A stretch of 64,000 bases of DNA, taken from assembly GCF_017115045.1 (NCBI RefSeq), contig NZ_JABXKK010000040.1:167225-231224 (forward strand). Direction: 5' to 3'. The position numbers were made by a program, and so were the translations under genes. Positions 35,565 to 44,132 of this stretch are shown in pieces (within the stretch, counting starts at the first letter, position 1; every line of letters starts with the position of its first letter). Source of the stretch: Nostoc sp. NMS8 (GTDB lineage Bacteria > Cyanobacteriota > Cyanobacteriia > Cyanobacteriales > Nostocaceae). The notes under the pieces are model-generated. The model made no database searches, was not told the DNA's origin, and saw only the letters and a list, made by a program, of their open reading frames with translations.

Positions 35565-36533
35565 TCAATGCCCTATTTCCACTTCGATATCTTGTAAAGC
35601 TTGGGCTACTATCTCTGCTTGTTCGATTTGTTGATTTAGGGTAAATATTTCTAAGGCTTGTTGATAGTAAACACGAGCTTTTGAGAGATTATTAGGATTA
35701 CCCGCTTCTGCTTTTTCGGAGTCATCGGGTAAGTTGAATAAGGCGTTGGCTTTGTTTGAAATTGTGTTAGCGTATTCTAGAGGTGTATCTTGGAGATTAC
35801 GCACTTTTAGCGCTTCATCATAAGCTGCGATCGCACGTAAGTTATTTTCCACAGGATGGGAACTCACTAAATATTGCAAAGCGTTACCCAAGTTGTTTTG
35901 CAACATCGCATATTCTCTGGGATGGTCAATCAGATTAATATGCTTGAGTGCGACCTCAAATGATTGCACAGCTAACCCTTGACGCAAGTATTCCCGTTCT
36001 GATGCCAGTGGCATAGAAAGGTAAGCGATCGCAATATTGTTATATAAGATCGCGTATTCTTGGGGGTAATCTTCCCAAGTGAATACCCGCAAAGCCTCAT
36101 GATAAGCCTGGATGCTGTCAGTTATCCGCGCCAAATTGAAGGGCACAAGCGACTGCAACACCAGCCCAAAATTCATCTGTGTCTCTGCTACTTCCTCTGG
36201 TGAAGCTAATTCCTGTAAAATTGGCAGTGCTTCTTCATAACCTGCTTTCGCTTGCGTCAGCAGTTGGTAATCAGCATCCGGTATTGCTTGTAATGTCCCT
36301 GACATCCCCACTTGCGCCCTGGCTTTCAGTAGGGGATACTCCTCACCACACATTTCATAAGCCCGGTAATATAAGCCAACTGCATTTCGCAAGTCTTGGG
36401 CTGTTTTGGGCTTTTTTTGAAAACCCTGTGCGATCTCAATCAGCATTTGGATTTTTTCTTCTGCTGAAGCTGACTCCGATGCAACAGCTGCTACCGCAGC
36501 TTTCACCGCCGAATCTGTAATGCTGGGGTTCAT
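35565..36533 (-). CDS. Tetratricopeptide repeat protein of the extended hyp operon
   Basis: A 322-residue protein built of helical TPR-like repeats: LYYRAYEMCGEEYPLLKARA, AYHEALRVFTWEDYPQEYAILYNNIAIAY, SFEVALKHINLIDHPREYAMLQNNLGNAL, AYDEALKVRNLQDTPLEYANTISNKANAL and ARVYYQQALEIF. I place the start at ATG 36533 (MNPSITDSAVKAA); a GTG at 36575 would add 14 residues. It heads the extended hyp cluster and probably acts as a protein-interaction scaffold during hydrogenase maturation; that is inferred from its place. Confidence 0.82.
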   Translation of the reverse strand: MNPSITDSAVKAAVAAVASESASAEEKIQMLIEIAQGFQKKPKTAQDLRNAVGLYYRAYEMCGEEYPLLKARAQVGMSGTLQAIPDADYQLLTQAKAGYEEALPILQELASPEEVAETQMNFGLVLQSLVPFNLARITDSIQAYHEALRVFTWEDYPQEYAILYNNIAIAYLSMPLASEREYLRQGLAVQSFEVALKHINLIDHPREYAMLQNNLGNALQYLVSSHPVENNLRAIAAYDEALKVRNLQDTPLEYANTISNKANALFNLPDDSEKAEAGNPNNLSKARVYYQQALEIFTLNQQIEQAEIVAQALQDIEVEIGH

Positions 36534-36997
36534 AACTCTGCCGTACTCTAGCCAATTGGGAATTGAGTCCAACACCCATGAACGATCGAAACACGCGATC
36601 GCATTTCATCACGGGCCATACTGATTTACGCAGGCTTCGAGTCCTTTAGGCGGAATTCCCCTTTTTTGTCTGAGACTAGGGCTAATGATTAAGGACTAGG
36701 GAAAGAATTGATCCCATGTCCAATATCCAATACCCCATGCCCAATCAATTTTTTTACTATAAAACACCCTATTTCTAAAATTCTAGGGGGAAATTGCTAA
36801 TATTAATGTCAGCTTTAAACACCTAATATTTTAAAAATACTTTTTGTATCATGAACTGACACAATTTAAATATTATTTCTTGAATTGTTGACATACATAT
36901 ATACAATATTTTACCAGCTAATTTTTGTATACTCCAAAGATTCGCCACGGGATCATCGAAGTGTAAAATATATTTATCAACTGTAAAACAAGCCACC
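36534..36997. other. Divergent spacer upstream of the extended hyp cluster
   Basis: No gene seen. The first 130 bp contain HIP1-like GATCGC motifs; the rest is AT-rich. No perfect NtcA site was found by eye on either strand. Confidence 0.35.
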
Positions 36998-37813
36998 TTG
37001 AAAACAGACAGCATCTTCTATCGGATATTTCAGAGTATCCCCAGTACTTTCTTTGAACTAATTAACCAACCGCCCCAACTAGCTAGTGTTTACCAATTTT
37101 CTTCAGTAGAAGTCAAACAACTAGCCTTTAGAATCGATGGTGTTTTCCTCCCAAATGCAGCAGAACTACCCATTTATTTTGCCGAAGTGCAATTTCAACC
37201 AGACAAAAAGTTCTACTCACGTTTATTTACCGAAATCTTTAACTATCTCGATAAAACCGAATTAACCAACAATTGGCGCGGTGTTGTCATCTACCCCAAC
37301 CGTAGCGTTGATACTGGAGATACCGAAAGATATACAGAATTACTCAACTCACAACGAGTGACTCGCGTCTATCTTGACGAATTAAGCTCAATTGAGACAT
37401 CATCAATCGGCATAGAGACAGTTAAACTCATCATCGAACCCGAATCAACCGCGACAACAAGAGCGATCGAAATAGTCAACAGTGCTAGAGAGCAAATTCT
37501 AGATGTCGCTACTATTAGGGAAATTATACAATTGATAGAGACGATATTAATCTACAAGTTGCCGCGATTGACCCAGGAGGAGATCGGAAAAATGTTTGGA
37601 GCAAATGAGTTAAAGCAAACTAGATTTTACCAAGATGTTTTTGCAGAAGGTGAGCAAAAGGGGAAACAAGAAGGTAGGCAAGAAGGTAGACAAGAAGGTA
37701 AGTTAGAAACGATACCCCGGTTATTAGCGTTGGGTTTAAGTATTGAGGACATAGCTCAAGGCTTAGGCTTGGACGAACAAGTTGTTAGGCAAGCTGCACA
37801 ACCAAAATCTTAA
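36998..37813 (+). CDS. Rpn family / DUF2887 putative nuclease
   Basis: A 271-residue protein of the Rpn (recombination-promoting nuclease, PD-(D/E)XK-like) group. The start is TTG at 36998, giving MKTDSIFYRIFQSIP, the usual N-terminus of this family. AFRIDGVFLP and PIYFAEVQFQPD (Asp...Glu-x-Gln) are the likely catalytic core near residues 48-70. The C-terminal third has a KQEGRQEGRQEGK coiled repeat and a helical tail (LSIEDIAQGLGLDEQVVRQA). The tail is duplicated just downstream. Confidence 0.82.
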   Translation: MKTDSIFYRIFQSIPSTFFELINQPPQLASVYQFSSVEVKQLAFRIDGVFLPNAAELPIYFAEVQFQPDKKFYSRLFTEIFNYLDKTELTNNWRGVVIYPNRSVDTGDTERYTELLNSQRVTRVYLDELSSIETSSIGIETVKLIIEPESTATTRAIEIVNSAREQILDVATIREIIQLIETILIYKLPRLTQEEIGKMFGANELKQTRFYQDVFAEGEQKGKQEGRQEGRQEGKLETIPRLLALGLSIEDIAQGLGLDEQVVRQAAQPKS

Positions 37814-37847
37814 AACAATAGGGTGCGCGAAGGCTTAACAGTGCGTT

Positions 37848-38116
37848 TAATAGAGACGATATTAATCTAAAAGTTGCCGCGATTTAGCCAGGAGGAGATA
37901 GCAAAAATGTTTGAATTAAATGACTTGAGGCAAACTAGATTTTTCCAAGATGTTTTTGAAGAAGGTAAAAAAGAAGGTAAGCAAGAAGTTTTTGAAGAAT
38001 GTAAGTTAGAAGTGATACCCCAGTTATTAGCGTTTGGGTTGAGTATTGAGCAGATAGCTCAAGGCTTAGGTTTGGACGAACAAGTTGTTAGGCAAGCTGC
38101 ACAACCAAAATCTTAA
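37848..38116 (+). pseudogene. Duplicated C-terminal fragment of the Rpn-family gene
   Basis: This segment repeats the last ~280 bp of the preceding gene (starting IETILI, KLPRFSQEEIAKMF, ending LGLDEQVVRQAAQPKS). The codon TAC of the original (in ILIYKLPR) is TAA at 37868-37870, and no N-terminal domain precedes it. An 80-codon frame from TTG 37874 stays open, so a short peptide could be made, but a decayed tandem duplication is the simpler reading. Confidence 0.8.
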
Positions 38117-38454
38117 AAAACTGATATATAGCTGACGGGGTGCAGGACTTTGCACCCCAATATTTTGCTGAATTTGACTTGGTTATTGCATTAAAATCTG
38201 ACTACTTAAAATACAATACGCTTGGGTTAAGGGTTATTGGTGTAGATAATTGGTATTTGAAGACGCGATAAATCGCGTCTCTACATGAGGGTTTTTGGCT
38301 TATCTGAACTGTATTGGCTTAAAATATTCATCCTTTCGTACAGATTGATACTTGGCAATAATTGTTATTAATAGTTTGAGAGCTTTAACCGCAATAAACT
38401 AAGCATATTTATGTTATTGAATGCGAAGATTTTAAATCAAAAGACAATTTTATT
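38117..38454. other. Spacer upstream of the hupS promoter
   Basis: No gene. A perfect hairpin AGACGCGATAAATCGCGTCT lies at 38261-38280, a relative of the core of the element at 4243-4330. Confidence 0.4.
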
Positions 38455-38497
38455 TGTTAAAGATGTTACATATATGACAGACATAGACCTTTAAAAT
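38455..38497 (+). promoter_or_regulatory. NtcA-class promoter of hupSL
   Basis: TGTT-N8-TACA at 38455-38470 fits the NtcA palindrome (GTA-N8-TAC with one change, A to T). A TAAAAT -10 box at 38492-38497 follows 22 bases after the TAC half-site, the spacing of NtcA class II promoters. A start near 38504 would give a leader of about 160 nt before hupS. NtcA control of hupSL is known from other Nostoc strains. Confidence 0.65.
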
Positions 38498-38666
38498 AAT
38501 CTTAATTAAATCTAAGCTATTGTTAATGATTAATTCTTTTTTAATGAAAGTGAATTAATGAAAAAAATATCTTAGTATTGAAAAACAAATATTGATAAGC
38601 AGGTGAGACTTTAGAAGCATTATCACCTACATCAAGCATGGGAAACAATAGAAAAATACATAGCCG

Positions 38667-39629
38667 ATGACTAACGTACTATGGCTACAGGGTGGTGCTT
38701 GTTCAGGTAACACCATGTCATTTCTCAACGCCGAAGAACCGACAGTCTGCGATTTGATTGCTGATTTTGGCATCAAGTTACTTTGGCATCCATCTTTGGG
38801 AGTAGAACTAGGCAACAACTTGCAAACACTGCTGTGGGATTGCATTTCTGGCACAATTCCTTTAGATATCTTGGTATTTGAAGGCAGTGTTGTTAACGCC
38901 CCCAACGGTACCGGCGAATGGAATAGGTTTGCCGATCGCGCCATGAAAGATTGGTTAGCAGACCTCGCCAAAGTTGCTAAATTTATTGTAGCGGTAGGAG
39001 ATTGTGCTACATGGGGAGGAATTCCCGCCATGTCACCTAACCCTAGCGAGTCGGAAGGTTTACAATTTCTCAAACGTCAAGAAGGTGGCTTTTTAGGGAA
39101 AGATTTTCTCTCACAAGCCGGATTACCTGTAATTAATATACCTGGATGTCCCGCCCATCCCGACTGGATTACGCAGATATTAGTTGCGATCGCTACTGGA
39201 CGCATAGCAGACATTGCTTTCGATGAACTAAATCGTCCCCAAACTTTCTTCAACACCTATACTCAAACAGGTTGTACCCGTAACGTCCACTTTGCCTACA
39301 AAGCCTCAACCGCCGAATTTGGTCAACGCAAAGGATGCCTATTTTACGACTTGGGTTGTCGTGGCCCCATGACCCATTCTTCCTGCAACCGCATCTTATG
39401 GAACCGCGTCTCTTCCAAAACTCGCGCCGGAATGCCTTGTTTAGGTTGCACAGAACCAGAATTTCCCTTCTTTGACCTCAAACCAGGAACCGTATTTAAA
39501 ACCCAAACAGTAATGGGAGTTCCCAAAGAATTACCGCCAGGGGTAAACAAAAAAGACTACGCCTTACTCACAATGGTCGCTAAAGATGCAGCGCCACCTT
39601 GGGCAGAAGAAGACTTTTTTACAGTTTAG
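38667..39629 (+). CDS. hupS: Uptake hydrogenase small subunit
   Basis: A 320-residue small subunit of the group 2a NiFe uptake hydrogenase, which oxidises the H2 made by nitrogenase. It starts MTNVLWLQGGACSGNTMSF and has no Tat signal peptide, as is typical of the cyanobacterial enzyme. Cluster ligands are visible in GGACSGNT, VGDCATWGG, PGCPAHPDWI, CTRNVHF, LFYDLGCRGPM, SSCNRILWNR and MPCLGCTEPEFPF. The stop codon lies in a short STRR (TTTAGTCATTAG). It is cotranscribed with hupL. Confidence 0.97.
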   Translation: MTNVLWLQGGACSGNTMSFLNAEEPTVCDLIADFGIKLLWHPSLGVELGNNLQTLLWDCISGTIPLDILVFEGSVVNAPNGTGEWNRFADRAMKDWLADLAKVAKFIVAVGDCATWGGIPAMSPNPSESEGLQFLKRQEGGFLGKDFLSQAGLPVINIPGCPAHPDWITQILVAIATGRIADIAFDELNRPQTFFNTYTQTGCTRNVHFAYKASTAEFGQRKGCLFYDLGCRGPMTHSSCNRILWNRVSSKTRAGMPCLGCTEPEFPFFDLKPGTVFKTQTVMGVPKELPPGVNKKDYALLTMVAKDAAPPWAEEDFFTV

Positions 39630-39674
39630 TCATTAGTCATTAGAGGATATTTGAAAAGTCTACGCTTGTATCGA

Positions 39675-39743
39675 GATCCCCCCTAGCCCCCCTTAAAAAG
39701 GGGGGAATAAACCTTCTCAAAGTCCTCCTTTTTAAGGAGGATC
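39675..39743. repeat. G/C-tract inverted-repeat element, copy 2, in hupS-hupL spacer
   Basis: GATCCCCCC... to ...GGAGGATC with two nested hairpins (CCCCCCTTAAAAAGGGGGG and TCCTCCTTTTTAAGGAGGA). A hairpin in the hupS-hupL spacer is known in other Nostoc strains and may affect the ratio of the two messages. Confidence 0.8.
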
Positions 39744-39789
39744 TAAAGTTTTGGATACCTCAGTCACCATTTTTCAAACAACCTCTTAG

Positions 39790-39837
39790 TGAACAACAAA
39801 TGACAAATAACAAATGACAAAGGACAAATAACAAATG
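39790..39837. repeat. STRR heptamer run before hupL
   Basis: ACAAATG/ACAAATA/ACAAAGG units lead straight into the hupL start codon, which is part of the last unit. Confidence 0.8.
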
Positions 39838-41430
39838 GGAATTCAATCATTAGACATTTCGCCCGTCGGTAGAGTTGAAGGCGATTTGGATGTCCGAGTT
39901 GATATTGAGAATGGGCGGGTAGTCAACGCTTGGACACACGCCGAACTTTTTCGCGGATTTGAAGTTATCCTACGCGGTAAAGATCCCCAAGCTGGATTAA
40001 TTGTCACGCCTCGCATTTGCGGAATTTGCGGCGGTTCTCACCTAACTTGTGCTTCTTGGGCATTAGATACAGCTTGGGAAACAGAAGTTCCCCGCAATGC
40101 AATTTTGGCCAGAAATCTCGGTCAAATTGTTGAGACCATTCAAAGCATTCCCCGCTACTTTTATGGTTTGTTTGCCATTGATTTGACCAATAAAAAATAT
40201 CGCCATAGTCGTTACTATGAAGAAGCCGTTAGACGCTTTGCCGCCTTCACAGGTAAATCTTATGAACTAGGCATCACAATTTCTGCTAAACCTGTAGAAA
40301 TTTATGCGCTTTTAGGCGGACAATGGCCCCATTCTAGCTACATGGTTCCCGGTGGTGTGATGTGCGCCCCCACTCTTACAGATATTACCCGCGCTTGGGC
40401 GCTTCTCGAATATTTCCGCACCAATTGGTTAGAACCAGTGTGGTTAGGTTGTTCTTTAGAACGCTACGAACAAATCCAAACTTATGATGACTTTAGGGAA
40501 TGGTTAGATGAAGACCGCAATCATCGAGATTCCGACTTAGGTTTTTATTGGCGGATGGGTTTAGATATCGGTCTAGATAGATATGGCGCTGGTGTTGGTA
40601 AATATGTCACTTGGGGATATTTAGCCCATGAAGATAAATACCAAAAGCCGACCATTGAAGGACGAAATGCGGCGATGATCATGAAAAGTGGAGTGTACGA
40701 CAGTTTCGCAGACACTCACGTTTTAATGGATCAGTCATTTACCCGCGAGAATACAACTCACTCTTGGTACGATGAAGGGACAGAAAATATTCACCCTAGC
40801 GATCGCACCACTAAACCCACTGCAATCAATACTAAAGACTTTGATAACGCCTACTCTTGGGCGAGTGCAGTCCTGCACAAAGACTTCGGGCGCTTAGAAG
40901 CTGGCCCTTTAGCGCGGCAGTTAGTAGCTGGTGGTAAGCATGGCGAATCTTGGCAACATTACGACCCCTTCATCCTCGATGTCTTCAAACAAATGGGTGG
41001 TGCTAGTATTCATGTGCGTCAATTAGCACGAGTTCACGAAATTGTCAAGTTATATCGCCAAGCTGAACACTGTTTGCGCGAATTTAAGTTAAATGACCCT
41101 TGGTATATCAAACCCACAGAAAAAGATGGACGCGGTTGGGGTGCAACGGAAGCAGCACGCGGTTCCTTGTGTCACTGGGTAGAAGTAGAGGGCGGTAAGA
41201 TTAAAAATTACCAAGTGATTGCGCCTGGTACTTGGAATATTGGCCCTCGTGACGGTGAAGGAATTCGCGGCCCCATTGAAGAAGCTTTAATTGGTACACC
41301 CATTTACGATTCTAGCGATCCGGTGGAAGTTGGTCATGTAGCGCGATCGTTTGATTCATGTTTGGTGTGTACCGTTCACGCCCATGATGCCAAAACTGGT
41401 GAAGAGTTGGCGCGTTTTCGGACTGCTTAA
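39835..41430 (+). CDS. hupL: Uptake hydrogenase large subunit (uninterrupted)
   Basis: A 531-residue large subunit holding the NiFe active site. N-terminal ligand motif RICGICGGSHLTCA is near residues 60-75 and the C-terminal motif DSCLVCTVHAH at about 509-519, followed by the 12-residue tail that HupW removes (ending RFRTA). It is continuous; no hupL excision element with xisC is present, unlike Anabaena 7120. ATG 39835 gives MGIQSLDISPVGRVEGDLD, the normal start. Confidence 0.97.
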   Translation: MGIQSLDISPVGRVEGDLDVRVDIENGRVVNAWTHAELFRGFEVILRGKDPQAGLIVTPRICGICGGSHLTCASWALDTAWETEVPRNAILARNLGQIVETIQSIPRYFYGLFAIDLTNKKYRHSRYYEEAVRRFAAFTGKSYELGITISAKPVEIYALLGGQWPHSSYMVPGGVMCAPTLTDITRAWALLEYFRTNWLEPVWLGCSLERYEQIQTYDDFREWLDEDRNHRDSDLGFYWRMGLDIGLDRYGAGVGKYVTWGYLAHEDKYQKPTIEGRNAAMIMKSGVYDSFADTHVLMDQSFTRENTTHSWYDEGTENIHPSDRTTKPTAINTKDFDNAYSWASAVLHKDFGRLEAGPLARQLVAGGKHGESWQHYDPFILDVFKQMGGASIHVRQLARVHEIVKLYRQAEHCLREFKLNDPWYIKPTEKDGRGWGATEAARGSLCHWVEVEGGKIKNYQVIAPGTWNIGPRDGEGIRGPIEEALIGTPIYDSSDPVEVGHVARSFDSCLVCTVHAHDAKTGEELARFRTA

Positions 41431-41448
41431 CGAATGCTAATTTTTAAT

Positions 41449-41485
41449 AGCTAATGGCTAATTATTTTTTAGTTAGTCATTAGCT
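41449..41485 (+). terminator. Stem-loop after hupL
   Basis: AGCTAATGGCTAA (41449-41461) pairs with TTAGTCATTAGCT (41473-41485) with one mismatch; the loop contains six T residues. It is partly made of STRR-like sequence. Confidence 0.5.
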
Positions 41486-41561
41486 GTGTTTTTTACTATG
41501 TTAGTACATATAACCTCATTTGACGCCGACGCTCGAACCAGCACTCCAGTATAGGGAAGTG

Positions 41562-42431
41562 TTAGGCATCACTCGACGTATCTTTAATAATCCGCTCATG
41601 CTCGGTAAGCAAAAACGAGATATAGGAGCGAATAAGATTGCAAAATAGGCGACCCTCCGCAAGCGTTATTGGTTTAACATCTTTTAAATCAATTCCATGC
41701 CGAACGCCTCCACCAGTTGGAGTTGAAAGGTAACCGTGTAGCTGAGAAGCCCAATCTAACATACGCTCCAGTGTTGTCCCTTGATATTCTCTACGGAGAT
41801 CCCTTATGATCTCATTAAAATATTTTCCTTTGATTGTCGTGCCTGATGCCAGTGACACGCCTTTAAATACAGTTGCAATTGACTCTAAAATCCAAAGCAT
41901 TTGTTGAACTGCCTCTGTGGGCCGGTTCTCTGTTAGTAACTGTTCAGCACGACTTAGGGACTCTTGGAGAGTTTGAACCGCCGACTCAGCGAGTGTTGGT
42001 GGTGATTGAGGTACGGCGATAGTTTCTTCACCTTCACTCAGCTTTAAGAGATTTGGGGGATGAATTTGATATTTAATATTGTGCTTATGACAAATATCAT
42101 TAAATATCTCAACCTCAGGAACAGCATATTGAGTATTGCGAAAGCTCTCACATGCATCATAGAATGCCTCTAGAAAAATAGGTGGATTGATGGCTGCTTC
42201 TTGCATGTATGACCGTAAATCTGTCTCTGCCCAACTTTCTGAAGAACTCTGGGAGCTTGTCGAACCCACTGCATTTGCAAAAAAGGCTTTGAAACGCTCT
42301 AAAAACCACCAACGGTCGCCCTGTGCTGCGATTTTCCTAATGAGATCAAAGAATTCAGAAATTGCTGAGTCAGGAATCACTACTTTATCTAAACGTGCAA
42401 AACGCCATGAGGCAGGATAGTTGAGTGACAT
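41562..42431 (-). CDS. Hypothetical protein with Abi_C-like C-terminus
   Basis: A 289-residue soluble protein. The C-terminal third (KYFNEIIRDLRREYQGTTLERMLDWASQLHGYL, then GGVRHGIDL and LAEGRLFCNLIRSYISFLL) resembles the abortive-infection C-terminal domain found in phage-defence proteins. The N-terminal part is helical without a known motif; a Ser-rich segment lies around residue 55. The end of hupL is 130 bp away, transcribed towards it. A defence role is a suggestion; no partner gene is seen. Confidence 0.72.
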   Translation of the reverse strand: MSLNYPASWRFARLDKVVIPDSAISEFFDLIRKIAAQGDRWWFLERFKAFFANAVGSTSSQSSSESWAETDLRSYMQEAAINPPIFLEAFYDACESFRNTQYAVPEVEIFNDICHKHNIKYQIHPPNLLKLSEGEETIAVPQSPPTLAESAVQTLQESLSRAEQLLTENRPTEAVQQMLWILESIATVFKGVSLASGTTIKGKYFNEIIRDLRREYQGTTLERMLDWASQLHGYLSTPTGGGVRHGIDLKDVKPITLAEGRLFCNLIRSYISFLLTEHERIIKDTSSDA

Positions 42432-42647
42432 TCGACTTTTAAATAATTGGGTAGCTTTTAGTGTAACTAATACACCACAATGCTTAGGTGATTAGATATC
42501 TAACTATAATTATTCAATCGCACTTATGAGGGCTAGCACTCTTTAAATGCAGCTCTTACTGCAAAAATGCGCTTTAGTGACGTTTGCATATTTTGCGAAC
42601 GCTCTACTCAAGAATGATAGTTACTGTCTATACCACCAAAGAAGCGA

Positions 42648-42885
42648 TCGCATTTACTATTTCGGCGTTCGCATTTGCTATTTCGGCGACTACATTTGCT
42701 ATTTCGGCGACTACATTTGCTATTTCGGAGACTACATTTGTTATTTCGGAGACTACATTTGCTACTTCGGCGTTCGCATTTGCTATTTCGGCGTTCGCAT
42801 TTGCTATTTCGGCGATCGTATTTGTTATTTCGGCGTTCGCATTTGCTACTTCGGCGACTACATTTGCTACTTCGGCGACTACATT
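42648..42885. repeat. 21-bp tandem array, eleven copies plus a partial
   Basis: Eleven 21-bp units of the CATTTGCTATTTCGGCG-type with two alternating ends (TTCG or CTAC). Because of the period, long frames stay open in both directions (for example repeated -ICYFGDY- or -NVVAEVA-). I see no start signal or family support for any of these as a gene. Confidence 0.95.
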
Positions 42886-42924
42886 GGACAACGCTTACTT
42901 ACAGCTTACTGGATCGGTCATCTA

Positions 42925-42965
42925 ACTGAGCGTAGGCGTACGTAGGCCGTCGTAGACATCGCTCT
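42925..42965. repeat. Short palindromic GCGTAGGCGTAGCC-family repeat
   Basis: GAGCGTAGGCGTACGTAGG...GTAGACATCGC. Relatives lie at about 43476-43508 (inside the vapC pseudogene) and at 45630-45660. Confidence 0.55.
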
Positions 42966-43018
42966 TGCACCACTACGACAAAAACACTAAACTTAGTTTA
43001 CAGACTTAGTTTAATCTT

Positions 43019-43264
43019 ATGGAAACTGTAAATATTCATCAAGCTAAAACGAATCTCTCAAAGCTGTTGTCACGCGTAGAACTTGGAGAAGAAATCATTA
43101 TTTCCAACCGAGGTATTCCTGTTGCCAAGTTGGTTCCGTTTCGCTCCTCATCAAATCGACTCAATAGTTTAGGACAAGACAAAGGGCGTTTTGTAGTATC
43201 AGATGACTTTAATGCCCCTTTGCCAGAAGAAATTTTGGCAGCATTTGAAGGCGGTGCGGATTGA
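43019..43264 (+). CDS. Phd/YefM family antitoxin
   Basis: An 81-residue antitoxin with the N-terminal DNA-binding pattern of the Phd/YefM group (NIHQAKTNLSKLLSRVELGEEIIISNRGIPVAKLVPF) and a disordered acidic C-terminus (FNAPLPEEILAAFEGGAD) that normally wraps the toxin. Its stop codon overlaps the start of the damaged PIN toxin by 4 bp (ATTGA arrangement). It may be kept as a solitary antitoxin. Confidence 0.88.
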   Translation: METVNIHQAKTNLSKLLSRVELGEEIIISNRGIPVAKLVPFRSSSNRLNSLGQDKGRFVVSDDFNAPLPEEILAAFEGGAD

Positions 43265-43679
43265 AACTCTTGCTAGATACACAGTGCTGGTTATGGTGGT
43301 TTACCCAACCAGAGCTTTTGAATGAAGCAGCAATCGCCCATATTGCCGATGAAACGAATGAATTGTGGCTCTCAGTTGCCAGCATTTGGGAAATGGGGAT
43401 AAAAGTTGCGATCGGCAAGTTACCACTGCCAGATCCCTAGACAGTTATATTTCTAGTCGGATGACGGTGTTGGCAATGCGTAGGCGTAGCCAGCCGTAGG
43501 CATCGCTAGAAATTACAGCTTCTCATGCTTTACAAGCGGCTGCGTTACCTTTGCATCACCGAGATCCTTTTGACAGAATGTTGATTGCACAGGCTCAGAT
43601 AGAAGAAATGACGCTTGTGAGTGCCGATTCAATATTTAATAAGTACGACATTTCACTACTTTGGGCAGCAAAATCATAA
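43261..43679 (+). pseudogene. Disrupted VapC-like PIN-domain toxin
   Basis: Starts with TTG overlapping the antitoxin stop (LKLLLDTQCWLWWFTQP...). The PIN domain runs LLLDTQCWLWW, SVASIWEMGIKVAIGKLPLPDP, then a stop at 43437-43439. In another frame it continues DSYISSRMTVLA, is broken by a ~30-bp insert of the GCGTAGGCGTAGCC repeat family, and resumes LEITASHALQAAALPLHHRDPFDRMLIAQ. The catalytic acidic residues survive in separate pieces. Two lesions, a frameshift and an insertion, make an active ribonuclease unlikely. Confidence 0.85.
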
Positions 43680-43727
43680 AACTTCACCATCTTAAAACTT
43701 ACTAGATTGATCGTTGACTTGACTCAA

Positions 43728-44132
43728 TTACCCCCTAGAAGCAATACCGAAAAACAGATTTATCAACGCTTTACTAAAAAATAGCCAATCCAACCAAAAT
43801 ACAATGTGAAGAATTGCTATCACCCAAAATACAACTTGATAAGAAACTTTGCTGCTTTTGTGATGTAGCTTCTGTTGAGCAACAAATGCACCTAACCAAC
43901 CACCCATAAATTCGCACAGATGCAAAGTATTTTCTTGCCTTCTCCATCGTCCTTCTTGTGCGCGAGACTTATCATCGGCATATAGTCCAAAGGTAATGAA
44001 ACTCATGACAGGATAAAGAATTAGCGGAATTGGGTTGCCAGTTGTTAGTGCAAGATGGATTGAACCTAACCCTGGTAGTAAAGATAAAAGTAATAGACAT
44101 GTCCGAAAACGTTCAAAGCCTTTATGTGGCTA
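43728..44132 (-). pseudogene. C-terminal part of a cold-shock/DUF1294 gene, cut by an IS
   Basis: Reading leftwards from about 44132 the frame gives RFRTCLLLLSLLPGLGS, then LILYPVMSFITFGLYADDKSRAQEGRWRRQENTLHLCEFMGGWLGAFVAQQKLHHKSSKVSYQ (given here in part), the DUF1294 membrane domain. Its N-terminal cold-shock half lies at 45190-45543 on the same strand. Proteins that join the two domains are common, so a single gene was split. Confidence 0.8.

Noticed and set aside
38627..39073. 148-codon minus-strand frame opposite hupS
   Set aside because: Shadow of hupS without independent support.
42648..42885. Possible CRISPR array
   Set aside because: Contiguous 21-bp units with no spacers.
42547..42945. 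Four overlapping open frames on both strands (repeated ICYFGDY, NVVAEVA and LLFRRLH)
   Set aside because: Artefact of the 21-bp array; no family or ribosome binding site.
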